Assembly (NCBI GenBank): GCA_033439265.1 | Contig: JAVTVX010000026.1 | Location: forward strand, 9,363,001-9,427,000 | Direction: 5' to 3' | Length of the DNA: 64,000 nucleotides | DNA from: Dillenia suffruticosa | Taxonomy: Eukaryota; Streptophyta; Magnoliopsida; Dilleniales; Dilleniaceae | Part shown: positions 12,709 to 24,499 of the stretch, in pieces | Numbering within the stretch: the stretch's first letter is position 1 | Layout of the letters: each line of letters opens with the position of its first letter | Notes under the pieces: model-generated | Seen by the model: the letters and a program-made list of their open reading frames with translations, nothing else | Told to the model about the DNA's origin: nothing | The model's database searches: none | Translations under genes and position numbers: made by a program

Positions 12709-14206
12709 TGTCGTCAAACAATCAAAAATAAAATACCTACTTCAAACAATACAAATATAGCATGAGTAGGGTCGTATCCACAGAGAACGGCGGATTTATC
12801 TCTTTCAAGGAAAATGAAAATATGGGGGGTTTTGATGAAATAATCTAAAATAACTAAGCAAACAAATTAATGAAAATTAACTACAATAAAATGATGAGAA
12901 AATATCAATTAAAGGAAAAGATGTCAATTAAGAGAAAACCTAGCCAAAGGAGTTATTTCCATCTTGATGTATTTGATTGATCATCGATACAAAAATTACT
13001 CGATATTATGCGAATAAATTGGTTATAGTCACTAAGTACCACAAAGCGACCAATCTCTCTTTACTTTTCCGGTAATCAAGATACCATCGTTAATTACTTC
13101 CCTAATCGAAAGACAACCCAAGAGACCCTCGTTGGATTTAATGTTCCGACAGCATTAAGATCTAGAGAGACCCAATTCTAATCAGTAAATTCCAACCTGG
13201 ATTTATTTAAATTAGATAACCTAATCTCTTGACATAAATCCTACCGCTTGCGAGGCAATAAAATTATGTTAATTACCACTCTATTAAAAACACACAAACC
13301 TTGCTATTTTTAAATGGTAGTAGACTATTCTAGGGTATTAAACATAGGCCTCTATTTAACAATCCCAAAACAATCATAAACACTAAGCATAGAGATTAAA
13401 TAAATACCCACAAATATCAAGCAAATAAGATCATTTAGATTTCACAATCATCATTAATCAAGGGTTCAATAATCCTTTGACTAGAAAAATAAATTAAAAA
13501 CAAAGCATAATAAAAAGAAAACTCATAAAAAAGGATTTATTGCTCCTAAGGAATGAAGAAAAGAACAAAGAGTTTCTCTCCCTACTGAAGGCTGCTACTG
13601 TAGACGTGAATAGTGCTACCCCCAAGGGGGCTGCCCGGCTGCCTCCTCCAAGGTTCTCCTTCCAAAAAGTTCTTTTCCAAGGTATGGAATACTCCTATAT
13701 ATATAGGAGTAAAAACCCTTAAGAAAATATGATTTTTCCTATTTGTAAAAAGTAAATATTTCTAACTCTAATAACTAATAAATAAAAAGAAAGTAAAAAA
13801 TAAAAAGTACAATTCCTAAAACATAATATCTAACAAATTTATATCTTTAAAAATTTCTTTTCCTAAATATTAGGAATGGAATAAAATTCTTCAATATCTT
13901 CAATATTCCAAGTCCACTCAAATTTCCTCTTGAATGTGTAACTAGGAAAGGAAATTTTTACTGCAGTAAATCTTCAAAATCTCTTACTTGCCTCTTGGAA
14001 TCCACGTGCCCACGTGCTAATGAAAAAGCATTGCTGTCCAATTTTCCATACTTTAAAAAATTGCTCCAATTTAGCTCATTTTTCTTCATTTTCCATAATA
14101 AGTCTCCTCCTAAATCAAATGTCACAAAATATAAATATTAGTGTAATATTTATTCAAAAATAATACAAAATCAATTGTAAATATTACACTTATTTAAGCC
14201 CTATCA
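12709..14206 (-). repeat. 3' LTR (element orientation) of the Athila-like element
   Basis: This copy is about 98% identical to 17572-19068. A TATA-like TATATATA sits near 13697 in both copies. A short open frame at 13540-13722 has a twin in the other LTR and is not a gene. The polypurine tract lies directly inside its inner edge. Confidence 0.93.
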
Positions 14207-14223
14207 AATTCCCCCACACCTAG

Positions 14224-16330
14224 ATGATGCTTGTCCTCAAGTATCTCTAACTAAAATAAAATTAAAACTATCCAACCTATTTTTTTCTTCCAAGCGTCTA
14301 AGTTAACAATTACTATAAGAGTCAAACCAAAAACACAATCGAAACAACAAGTATTTCACAGTATTCTGCACTAAAACAACCACTACATATCTCAACAGTC
14401 ACTTATGAAATCAAAACAGCAAGATTCGACAATCCTCTCCAAGGGGTCACTCTAATGCACTCGAAAGGGTGAAAAATATTTCAATAACACTCAAATCAAT
14501 ACATTGGAATTGGCATTACCATATGCTTGCAAATATATCAAATCTCCACCACTTAAAAATTAAGATTTCATGCATCAATCTAAAGGTCTTTTATTTGGTT
14601 GTAATGGGGTTTGGGTAAAGGGTAGGATAAGGAGATATTTAAGGGTTAAAAACGTACCAAAAGAAATATATAATTAACTACATAATTCTCATAACATCGA
14701 TTGATCTTTGCCTCAAGCAATCAATAAACAAAATTTGACTTCTTGCTCTTCAAATATATAGCCAACAGCAAACAATATACAAGATGTCAAATGATTTCTC
14801 AATTTTTCATAATTGAAGTATAAATAAATTTTCAATCAAAATACAATACTTCTCTTTCTCATCCATTTTTTTTTCTTTTCTTTTTTTTTTCTTTTTTTCA
14901 GCATTTTCTTTTTTTTCTTGCTTTTTTTTTGAACATATATCATTTTCATAAAAATGTCAACATCAAAATTCCAATCATCATCTTCGTATTGAGGCGAATA
15001 TAAAACCAAAATCATGCAATTAAATATATATACCTTTGGTACTAGGGTTTGAAACGAAGGCTAAAATCAAAGGTTAGGTGTTATATTGACTGAGTTTTAA
15101 AGAAGAAAAAGGGTAAAGGCTCAAATTGGGTAACTAAGGGTTTATGAAATCAGGGTATGGATTTTTACAAAAGCCAAAGTGGGGTAAAACCTAGGTGCCT
15201 TTATCATTTCAATGCATAAAATTCTATAATGTGGTCTCGAAATGCCTAACAATGCAAGTTCTAGAATGTGCAATCCAAGGGTGATAATCACTCATCAAGA
15301 AAAAATAATCTCGAGCACAAAGAATGAATTTGCTCGTTTATGGCTCAAAACCTCACTTTTTAAGTAGGGTTTGTGTCAAATCTTATATATTCATCATTCA
15401 AAGAAAACTATTAAAGACATGAGAAGCCATTTCAAGCACAAAAGTCATTGATACAAGCTATTTTTCATATATCTCTAGCCAACCAAATAGCATACATCAA
15501 CAAAGAAAGCTTGAAATTTTTTTTTTTCAAATTTTTTTTTTATTTTTGAAGAAACAAAATTTAAACTAAAAAAAAACAAAATATAGTGTCAAAAACCAAA
15601 ACAAAGAGAAAAACACCTAACATCCCCCCATACCTAAATCATACATTGTTCTCAATGTATGCTCAAGTTAAGAGAGATAAAAACAAAATGTATAAATAAA
15701 TCAAATAAAATAAAAGAACAAAGAACAAACAACAAACAAATAAAAGAGAAATGTGAGAACAATACTCCCCTAGGGTAGAGTGGAGAATGGAAGAACAATT
15801 CCAACGAATTCGAGAAAAGAGCTATGACGTGGGTACGCCATAATTATCAAGCATTTCGGTCCATTATTGAGGCTTCAAGGTAGAGAGAGAAACCCTAAAA
15901 AAAATAAAATGTAAGTGTTAAAATATAAAATTCGCCTCTCTCTCTCTCTCTCTCTCTGTTTTTTTTTTTTTTTTCAGAAGTGATGTGTGGTTAGGAAGTG
16001 GGCACGCTCTAAATAAAGAGTGTTTCTGGTCATGCAGTGAAATGTATGCTCCTTTGGCAGAAATGGAATTCACTTAGGGCGTGGGCACGCCATAAGCAAG
16101 AAGCAAAGCTGTCCATATGATCTGTGTGGGCAGAAATGGATTTGGCTTAAGGCGTGGGCACGCCTTAAGCAAGGAGCACTTCTGATTTTTTATTTATTTA
16201 TTTATTTTTTTTTGCAATCAATCCTAAATCAAGTTAACATAAATAAAAATAAAGAAATCATAAAGAAAATATTGGGTTGCCTCCCAATAAGCGCCTTTGT
16301 TTCATGTCTTTGGCTCGACATGATCTTCTC
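14224..16330 (-). other. Non-coding internal region of the Athila-like element
   Basis: No reading frame with recognisable domains is present where pol would lie. The region contains T-rich runs (14865-14935, 15520-15545), a short (CT)n tract at about 15937-15958 and a set of repeats containing CGTGGGCACGCC between 15820 and 16175. Confidence 0.7.
15820..16175. repeat. Four diverged repeats with a GTGGGCACGC hairpin core
   Basis: GTGGGTACGCCATAA occurs near 15829, GTGGGCACGCTCTAA near 15999, GTGGGCACGCCATAAGCAAG near 16081 and GTGGGCACGCCTTAAGCAAG near 16154. The last sits in a perfect inverted repeat at 16145-16170 with 12-base arms (GCTTAAGGCGTG) and a 2-base centre. The AGAAATGGAATT/AGAAATGGATTT wording between copies repeats too, giving a unit of roughly 70-80 bases. 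Confidence 0.75.
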
Positions 16331-16333
16331 TTT

Positions 16334-17419
16334 TCAACCTCGCTCAAATATCAGTCCAATCCATTTTGACTTCAACTTGCCTGGAATGAATTTCAATCTT
16401 AAATTGAAATGAAGGACTTTATGGCCTACCATAAATCGTTTCCGATATGAGAGTTTGTCTTGAAAAAATTTATCCCATTGTGCAAAATTATTTATAAAAT
16501 TCTCTTCAAACACAAAATTTAATTCATTTTGCACAAAATTATCATGAACAATGAAGTTCATCTCCTTCTCATCATCTTGTTCCTCAGAATACGCCAACCT
16601 ACCATAAAAAGAAGGAGAGATAGTTAGTTTCAAATTTGAGTTGTTCGGTTCCTCACTTACCTTCATAGCCGATTCATTTAAAATTGATACTTTGGTTTGT
16701 TCGGTCTCTTTATCTCCTTCAGTTGTCGATGAGTTGTCCTGCAATTTCCTTTCATTCTTGACCACCATAACACTCACGTTTTCTCTTAGGTCGATCTCTA
16801 CTTGAGAGGTTAACTTCTCATTATTTTTCTCCATTCGACTTATGGTCGTTGCCAGTTGCGACACCTGATTTTCCAAGTTTTGGATGCTGGTTTTTGTCTC
16901 TAGTTGAAATCGTTGATTTTCCTGTTGTAACCGTTGGGTTTCCTGTTGAAACAATTGAGTGCTGATAGCCAAACTTTTAACAATCTCTTCTATAGACATA
17001 CCTTGATTTGAAGAGGGTTGCTGAGATTGAAATTGTGGTCGGCATTGTGGTTGTTATTGGAACTCTTGTGGCCAATTTCCATAACTGAAGTTTGGTTGAT
17101 CCAACCATCCTTGGTTGTAGGGGTTCGAATATGGATCATCATAAAGAATGGGATACTTATCGGTTGGATGCCCCATGTTCGAGCAAATACCACATGCTTT
17201 CACTTGTTGGATTTGTCCTACAACAAATCTTTCCACAATAGAAATCAGAGAATCTATTTTATGTTCGAGGGAAGAACTACTCACCTCATTGACCCTTGTT
17301 GGAACATCTTGCCATATTCCAAATTGATGGGGAATCTTAATATTAGAAAAATCACTGCAAAAAGCATGTTCATTAAAATCAGGAAATAGCAACTCCCTTA
17401 AAGTTTTTTGTGTGGCCAT
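16334..17419 (-). pseudogene. Fossil gag of the Athila-like element
   Basis: The minus-strand segment 17419-17054 has a Gag-like zinc-binding stretch (ACGICSNMGHPTDKYP) followed by Asn/Pro/Tyr-rich sequence (NPYNQGWLDQPNFSYGNWP). The segment 16999-16334 has a coiled-coil-like run (ENQVSQLATTISRMEKNN). Both are characteristic of the C-terminal part of Athila-type gag. The capsid core that normally precedes the zinc knuckle is not recognisable. It is interrupted between the two segments. Confidence 0.85.
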
Positions 17420-17544
17420 GTCCGAATGTTTAAAATCCTTCTCTTCAATGTCGTTAACAAACTTCCAGAAAATTCACTGGAAATATTAGTTCCAAAAATA
17501 AAAAAGAAACAAAACTTAAAAGAAATAAATCACTTAACACCGTT

Positions 17545-17561
17545 CCCCGGCAACGGCGCCA
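17545..17561 (-). other. Primer-binding site, tRNA-Asp type
   Basis: On the plus strand CCCCGGCAACGGCGCCA equals the 3' end of plant tRNA-Asp(GTC) including CCA. On the minus strand it therefore primes from that tRNA. A tRNA-Asp primer site is typical of the Athila branch of Ty3/gypsy and its non-autonomous relatives. Confidence 0.92.
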
Positions 17562-17571
17562 AAATTTGGTG

Positions 17572-19068
17572 TGTCGTCAAACAACCAAAAATAAAATACC
17601 TACTTCAAACAATACGAATATAGCGCGAGTAGGGTCGTATCCACAGAGAACGGCGGATTTATCTCTTTCAAGGAAAATGAAAATATGGGGGGTTTTGATG
17701 AAATAATCTAAAATAACTAAACAAACAAATTAATGAAAATTAACTACAATAAAATGATGAGAAAATATCAATTAAAGGAAAAGATGTCAATTAAGAGAAA
17801 ACCTAGCCAAAGGAGTTATTTCCATCTTGATGTATTTGATTGATCATCGATACAAAAATTACTCGATATTATGCGAATAAATTGGTTATAGTCACTAAGT
17901 ACCACAAAGCGACCAATCTCTCCTTACTTTTCCGGTAATCAAGATACCATCGTTAATTACTTCCCTAATCGAAAGACAACCCAAGAGACCCTCGTTGGAT
18001 TTAATGTTCCGACAGCATTAAGATCTAGAGAGACCCAATTCTAATCAATAAATTCCAACCTGGATTTATTTAAATTAGATAACCTAATCTCTTGACATAA
18101 ATCCTACCGCTTGCGAGGCCATAAAATTATGTCAATTACCACTCTATTAAAAACACACAAACCTTGCTATTTTTAAATGGTAGTAGACTATTCTAGGGTA
18201 TTAAACATAGGCCTCTATTTAACAATCCCAAAACAATCATAAACACTAAGCATAGAGATTAAATAAATACCCACAAATATCAAGCAAATAAGATCATTTA
18301 GATCTCACAATCATCATTAATCAAGGGTTCAATAATCCTTTGACTAGAAAAATAAATTAAAAACAAAGCAAAATAAAAAGAAAACTCATAAAAAAGGATT
18401 TATTGCTCCTAAGGAATGAAGAAAAGAACAAAGAGTTTCTCTCCCTGCTGAAGGCTGCTACTGTAGACGTGAATAGTGCTGCCCCCAAGGGGGCTGCCCG
18501 GCTACCTCCTCCAAGGTTCTCCTCCCAAAAAGTTCTTTTCCAAGGTATGGAATACTCCTATATATATAGGAGTAAAAACCCTAAAAAAATATGATTTTTC
18601 CTATTTGTAAAAAGTAAATATTTCTAACCCTAATAACTAATAAATAAAAAGAAAGTAAAAAGTAAAAAGTACAATTCCTAAAACATAATATCTAACAAAT
18701 TTACATCTTTAAAAATTTCTTTTCCTAAATATTAGGAATGAAATAAAATTCTTCAATATCTTCAATATTCCAAGTCCACTCAAATTTTCTCTTGAATGTG
18801 TAACTAGGAAAGGAAATTTTTACTGTAGTAAATCTTCAAAATCTCTTACTTGCCTCTTGGAATCCACGTGCCCACGTGCTAATGAAAAAACATTGCTGTC
18901 CAATTTTCCATATTTTACAAAATTGCTCCAATTTAGCTCATTTTTCTTCATTTTCCATAATAAGTCTCCTCCTAAATCAAATGTCACAAAATATAAATAT
19001 TAGTGTAATATTTATTCAAAAATAATACAAAATCAATTGTAAATATTACACTTATTTAAGTCCTAACA
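17572..19068 (-). repeat. 5' LTR (element orientation) of the Athila-like element
   Basis: This is the matching LTR copy, followed on the minus strand after ten bases by the tRNA-Asp primer-binding site. The open frame at 18403-18594 is the twin of 13540-13722 and is part of the LTR. Confidence 0.93.
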
Positions 19069-20888
19069 CTCATTAATGTGATTTTTATGCTTGAAATTTG
19101 GGATATTTGTAGAGAGAAAATTAGGGTTTTGGACAAAATTGATCCCGGATGAAATTTGTGAATTCTCTAGAGTTAATCTTGCTCTTTCAACCTAAATTTA
19201 TGTTTTCTAGCATGAATTTAGATTATCAAATTTGGATTGTGAGATTTGACTTGGGAATTTAAACCTAATGAATGTTGAAATTTTGAAAATTTGTGAATAG
19301 AAATAGTATATAGACGTAAATGGCATGTAGTTGATCAAATGAGAATATAGATTCATAGATTTAGGAAATTAGGGTTTGTATTATGTTTGGAAAAACTCAT
19401 AAATCCTAATCATAGGCATGATTTAATATATAATTTATATTTATTGTTTTAGGATAAATCAATTGGAATCCAAAAAAGAATTATTTTGGGATTGATTGTG
19501 AATTGAGAATATTCACCCTCCTAAGAGGTAAGTGATTTAATAATTGTACTTAAATAAGAAAAATACTTTTATTAAATTTTCTAAATGATTTTCAAAACTT
19601 TAATTTATATGTTTTAGTGTGTGTGGAATATCTCAAATATTGAAATTTTAACTCTTATGCATCCGATATGTTTTGAAAGAACAAATGTGTCATGTGAATT
19701 GGTTGATGTTAAACCCTATTGGTATGATAACTAATTTTGAGAAATTGTTAAAATTGATGGCATATGAATTGGATATATGATTTTTATGAAATGGAGCATA
19801 TGACTGGGTTGGGTTGAAAGTCAGAACCCCTATTAAACGACTAGTCATTTTCCTTTACGGAATGACCTGACGTGGTGATGTAGTTGGGTTGGTAAATCAA
19901 GGGATGTAGCCGAGCACGTACAATACATTCATGGCTGGATATAGTATCCACGGGCATAGGATACTTGGGTACACCACCAATGAGAGCCCACGTACAACAT
20001 CAAGGATTGGGGCATTTTCAAACGTAAAATTATTAAATCTCTTGGTGGTCCTACCCTAGGTTGTGGTAGACATTTATTGGGAAGAGTGATTTTGGTTTGT
20101 CCCATATTTGAAAATGTGAAATAACCAGATTTATATTAGATTGAATTATGACAATTCTGAATTATGATGATTTTGGATACAATGGTTTTAGTTTATTTTT
20201 TTATTGGATGAATTTAAGAATGACACGATGGCTTGAAATATGTATATTTGATATATTCATCACACAAATCTTATTTTTGTACAACTTGTATATCACTCAC
20301 TGGGTATAGTATATACTCACCCCACCTACTTTCATTTTCACAGAGGAAGGATATTCGGGGCTTGTGAACGTATAGTGCTGGACTTGTAGAAACTTGTTTT
20401 GTCAGACTTTTCTGGATAATAGTTTTCTATTGAATTGAGGTATTAGTGGACCCAAGTGGAGGCACACCATGTAATTATTCTAAAAACTTATTTTCTACTA
20501 TATTTTTACAGATTTGAAATTTGACTATGGTTTGCATACTCAAAATGAGGACCCCCATTTTATTTCCTTGAACTTTTCCTTGTGAATTGTTTTGGGTGGA
20601 ATTTGATATGGATCCCTTAAGTAGGGACTTGTTTATATTCTGTGGATTTGATTTGAAAGGCCGGGTTGGCTTGATGCATGCATGTTTTGAGTGGGATGGA
20701 CCGAGTTGGTCTTTTGATTGTGCGATGAATGTATGCTGATTTATTTTTATGGTTAGATTATTTTAAAAAATTGGTGAATATCGATGAATGTCTTGCGGTC
20801 CCTTGGTATACGGGTTAGGTTTACCCATATTTTAAAGTAACACGACGTTGTCGCATGCTCGATCTGAGGGGTTGGGGGTGACAACAGC

Positions 20889-21798
20889 TCTGTAATCAGT
20901 TTGGACACTAGAATTGCTTCTGTCTTCTTTCATTCGAGGTCTAGCTTTCCCTTGGATTGCTTTTTTGGGTTCCTTTTGTAGTTCAGAGTTGAGTTGAGCC
21001 TTTCACTCAGATTTCTCTCTAGTCTAAGAAAGAGATGTAGGAGGCGTTTATGGCAGGCAAGGCTTTGAAGCCAAGAAAATAGCTATTGGAAAGATGTGGA
21101 AGCTATAACACTCTCAATAAGCCTGTATTTGCTATGTGCTTCTTTAAATTGCTCCAAAAAAATAACATCCTTTTTGCACTTTAGCATTCTCATTTTCTTC
21201 TTACAAATCTACGACTAGTCTTGAAATGCTCTACCAATATGCCCTCCTCAGCTATACAAATCAGCTCCACAAATTGACTATTTATTCCAAATTGGGTTAC
21301 AGCCCTCTATAAAATTTCTCCATGACCCAATCATTGGTCCCTTTACCTTGTTCCCAAGTGAAGAGGTAACCAATAATATCTAAAGCCACCAATCCGCAAT
21401 CTTCCATTCCCCAAAAACCCAAAAATATCCAATTCGGATGGGCACTCCCACCATCCTTTTTTTCTTGGAGACAAAAGGTAGTTGAAGTTTCTCAAATAGC
21501 ACCAAGGGAGATCTAATTTATTACTAAAACTTCAAATGAGATCCTGTTGGACACAATGACGACTACGTTATGAAAACCTATAGAAATCGGTGGGATGCTA
21601 GACTTCTATCCCCTCCAAATGCATAGATATATCAATTTAATTTTGAGAAGACCTAAACAGCCCTATCATTTCCTTTTGATGCCATAACATAGCGAAGCCA
21701 CCTCCATTACCAGTGCTATCCATGGTAAAACAATCTTTAAACCATAAGGCATTTTTTACTCATTATACCTGGTCCCTATCTACCCTAGTTTCCATACA
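20889..21798 (-). pseudogene. LINE ORF2 remnant: endonuclease domain, main part
   Basis: The minus strand reads TGNGGGFAMLWHQKE near 21705-21660, PWCYLRNFNYLLSPR near 21510-21465 (PWxxxGDFNxxLxxxE in intact elements), and DIFGFLGNGRLRIGGFRYYW near 21430-21370. These are apurinic endonuclease-type motifs of plant L1 LINEs. The catalytic GDFN is RNFN here, and stops are frequent. The segment connects at its right end to 24384-24481 across the second solo LTR, and at its left end toward the RT across the first. Confidence 0.85.
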
Positions 21799-22076
21799 GA
21801 ACATGTAAGATCCCATTCTTAGACAATATTAAGACATGCATTTTCGTTTACATTCTACTTACCATGCTTTAATTGTCTCGCATCGCATTGTGATAAATTA
21901 GATGTACAACGATTTTAGACGTATTTGCGATGCATGTTTTGATTTTTATATTTAAGATTCTAAATAAAAGTCGGGCATATTGAACTTAGCATAGACTGTG
22001 GAATATAGTAACGAATGAAAATGATCAGAAAAGAATGCAACAAGAGAACCGAATTAGGTTTGGTGTGGAACCACAA

Positions 22077-22127
22077 AAGAAAAAGAAAAGGAAAAGAAAA
22101 AGAAAAAGAAAAAGAAAAAGAAAATTG
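22077..22127 (+). repeat. (GAAAAA)n-type purine microsatellite
   Basis: A run of GAAAAA/GGAAAA units lies inside the U3 part of the second solo LTR. It produces a spurious Ser/Phe-rich frame on the minus strand. Confidence 0.9.
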
Positions 22128-22639
22128 ATAAAATAAAATGAAAATAATTTGGACACCATGGCACACCATCACCCAACACATGGCAACCTTAACTTTGACA
22201 CCTCACCATACTTGGACCCCACATTCCACTTAGGTAGAGAGGTAAGGATGCAGAAAAAACTCAAAAGCTTAACTTTCTTCTTCCAAAAATGTTCAATTTC
22301 GGATTTCATCTTCTTCGTCCAAAAACTCACCCCAACCTCCATTAAGCTTGAAATAACACATCTTCATCCATGTATATGGTAACCCTAGCCTTTGAGAAGT
22401 AAAAGGAAGTGCAAAATACCTAGACAACAAGCTAGAAATCCAAAGGACGCTTGCAAAGGAAAGGAAAGAAAATTCAAGAGAAGAATTACAAGTTTGAGGC
22501 AAGTACCTTGTATGTGTTTGTTAAATTGATGCCTAATAATGCTATAGAACATATTTTTGATGTAATTATGTTACTGGAAATTGGAGAAAATGAATTAGGG
22601 AAAAGAAAATCTTATTCTTGAATGAAACCCTAGATATTT

Positions 22640-23035
22640 TGTAAGCTGTACAGCTTGACTATGTCCTATTATTTATTCAATATCTTTTTCTACATAACTC
22701 TAAATTGAGTACGGTTTTCTCCAGATAACACTAGACTCCTATACCTTTAAAATTACATAGGATTCAAAGAGTTTTGTAAAGAAATGGAGTTTTGGTGAAT
22801 TTTTTAACTAGCATGATCTCTGTAGAAAAACTGTTCTATTCATAATATAACCATGCCCTATTTTTTATTAAATATCTTTTTCTGTACAATGGCAAATGGA
22901 GTAGGGTTTTCTTCTGCAGAAACTAGACTTCCATAGCTTTAAAATGACATAACATTCGAAGGGTTTCATTGAGGAATGAATTTATGGTGAATTTTCAAAG
23001 TGCCACGTTTTTTGCAAAAAACCCTATTTCTGTCT
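22640..23035 (+). repeat. Diverged ~200-bp tandem duplication in the second solo LTR
   Basis: About 22640-22835 and 22847-23035 share the order of ATGTCCTATT/ATGCCCTATT, AATATCTTTTTCT, AATGGAGTAGGGTTTTCT-like, ACTAGACT.CCATA..TTTAAAAT and ATGG.GTTT/ATTTATGGTGAATTTT. The similarity is moderate, so the duplication is old and probably a family feature. Confidence 0.7.
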
Positions 23036-24383
23036 ATTTCTATATTGAACTTTACTTCAATTTTGAGCTGCCTTCTGGGCTGAATTAGGCTAAGCTCCGA
23101 ACAAAAAAAATTGTAGTCCTACCTTTTATTTTTAAATGGCCACTGGAATCACCTCAATCTAATTTGTATAGAAGAAGTTATGTTATTTTTTTTATAATTG
23201 CACAAATTACATTGTGAATTTTGGGTTTAACATTGTTTGATGTGGCTTTCTTTATGCAATTGGTATTGAATCATGTTATGAATCCTATATGATTCTTGTG
23301 ATGATTGGACCTTTTTGTGGTTATTAATCATGTCAAGAGAAAGTAATATGAACAGAAAGTGATAATACGTTGGTTACTCTGAAAGGTTTGCGAAGCCTAC
23401 GGGCGAAGCATATGGAGTACAGTTGGTATATGGAGTTTCGAAAGTTTTGCGAAGCCTGCAGACAAAGTTTGAGGAACTATGGATGTATCTCTTCTCTTTA
23501 TGAGGATGGAATTAGAAACAGGTGAAGTGTTTGAGGTGTCTAACCTAAAAAGACTTAGATTTCATTTAGCAATACCGAATTTTTGGCTTTCTCTTCAGAC
23601 CCTCATACACTAACTTGATTCGACTCTCCATTTCTTTCTTTAAATGTCAAATTAAATTGGAAAAATGAAGATAGAAAGAGTATAATTGTTTTAAATGTGA
23701 CAATTGAGATTGTCCTTTTGACTTAATATGCATCCTTGGTATACCTTGCTATGATTCTGATTTTTACATAGTGATGATAATATTCTTGTGTCTGTTTGCT
23801 TGCTTTGCTTGCCATTGGTTCCTCGTGTACTTACTCAGCTTATACTGACCCCAATATCCTTATAATCAGGGAGATGAGAGAGAACTACAAGGTAGAGACC
23901 TTTAAGCCAAGCGATTTTATTCCCTACTCTTTTCCGATCTACTTGTAATACTAAGGCATATTACTTTTGTATTTTATTTGGATTTGTATGAGTACTTTTT
24001 ATATGTAAATGAATACTTAAAGGCCAAGAAGAGCTTTATATGTATAGTTTTGATCTATATTAAGAATATATTTTATAGTGTGTAGTCATTAATGCCGTTT
24101 GTTTGATATTTCAAGTTAATTGAATATTTTATCAGGTTTTATGTTAACCCTAGGTGGCTAAATAGTCACTAAATAGGGGAAACTTTGTCATTATTTTTTT
24201 TTGAAAGAACAAGAGATTTATTTTCTTTTAATATAAATCTCCTTCTGTGTTATTACACACGGGGAGTGTGATTGTCGCGAGTCCAGATGTCGCATTTTAA
24301 TTGGGTTGATTGCTTCTGCATTTGCATGTTTATCTCCTTTTGCTAGGGGGTGCGACGCCTAGATAGCCAATCGTCACAGAACA

Positions 24384-24481
24384 CAAATTTGGGCTTCTTA
24401 CATTTGATGATATCATTTAGGGCCTGAATTGTATGGGGGCTCCTAAGCCCACCACAATTCCAATCGGTGGAATTCATGGCT
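24384..24481 (-). pseudogene. LINE ORF2 remnant: start of the endonuclease
   Basis: The minus strand reads MNSTDWNCGGLRSPHTIQAL then CKKPKFVFCMETRV. Intact plant LINE endonucleases begin with SWNCRGLGNPRTV..L and KPDIVFLMET, so this is the very start of ORF2. It abuts the GAACA target duplication of the solo LTR and continues at 21798 leftward. Confidence 0.88.
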
Positions 24482-24499
24482 ATTGATCAAATATATTTT

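Larger units (their letters stand above)
12709..19068 (-). mobile_element. Athila-like gag-only (non-autonomous) LTR retrotransposon, minus strand
   Basis: Two direct repeats of about 1.5 kb (12709-14206 and 17572-19068) flank about 3.4 kb. Read on the minus strand, the order is 5' LTR (17572-19068), a tRNA-Asp primer site (17561-17545), gag (17419-16334), non-coding sequence, a polypurine tract (GTGTGGGGGAATT at about 14219-14207) and the 3' LTR. LTRs are bounded TG..CA on both strands. I counted about 28 differences between the LTRs (about 2%), so insertion was of the order of one million years ago at usual plant rates. No protease, RT or integrase is visible, so it depended on a partner. 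CTCATTA occurs on both outer flanks (12699-12705, 19069-19075), but on the left it does not directly abut the LTR. Gag is interrupted. Confidence 0.93.
11607..20883 (+). repeat. Tekay-like solo LTR, split by a nested element
   Basis: The left end TATAACACCGAAATG resembles the TGTAACACC..GAAAT start of Tekay/Del LTRs and the right end is ..GGGGGTGACA. It is flanked by ACAGC at 11602-11606 and 20884-20888, a perfect 5-bp target duplication. Excluding the nested element at 12709-19068 the LTR is about 2.9 kb. It holds a GTCGAC-type array in its left (U3) part, a pyrimidine-rich leader near 12390-12500 and the ACTCACTGGGTATAG block near 20295. No gag or pol of this family lies between the target duplications, so it is a solo LTR left by LTR-LTR recombination. 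It lies inside the LINE ORF2. Confidence 0.85.
21804..24378 (+). repeat. Second solo LTR (Ty3/gypsy-like), 2575 bp
   Basis: It begins TGTAAGATCCCATTC and ends ..CAATCGTCACA, flanked by GAACA at 21799-21803 and 24379-24383, a perfect 5-bp target duplication. LINE endonuclease sequence continues on both sides. It contains a (GAAAAA)-like tract in the U3 part, a diverged internal duplication, and a block near 23830-23880 (TACTCAGCTTATACTGACCCC) like that preceding the leader in Tekay-type LTRs. No internal coding region accompanies it. Small open frames in it are incidental. Confidence 0.88.

Noticed and set aside
13540-18594. Twin short frames at 13540-13722 and 18403-18594.
   Set aside because: They are the same position in the two LTRs of the Athila-like element, so their similarity reflects LTR identity, not protein conservation.
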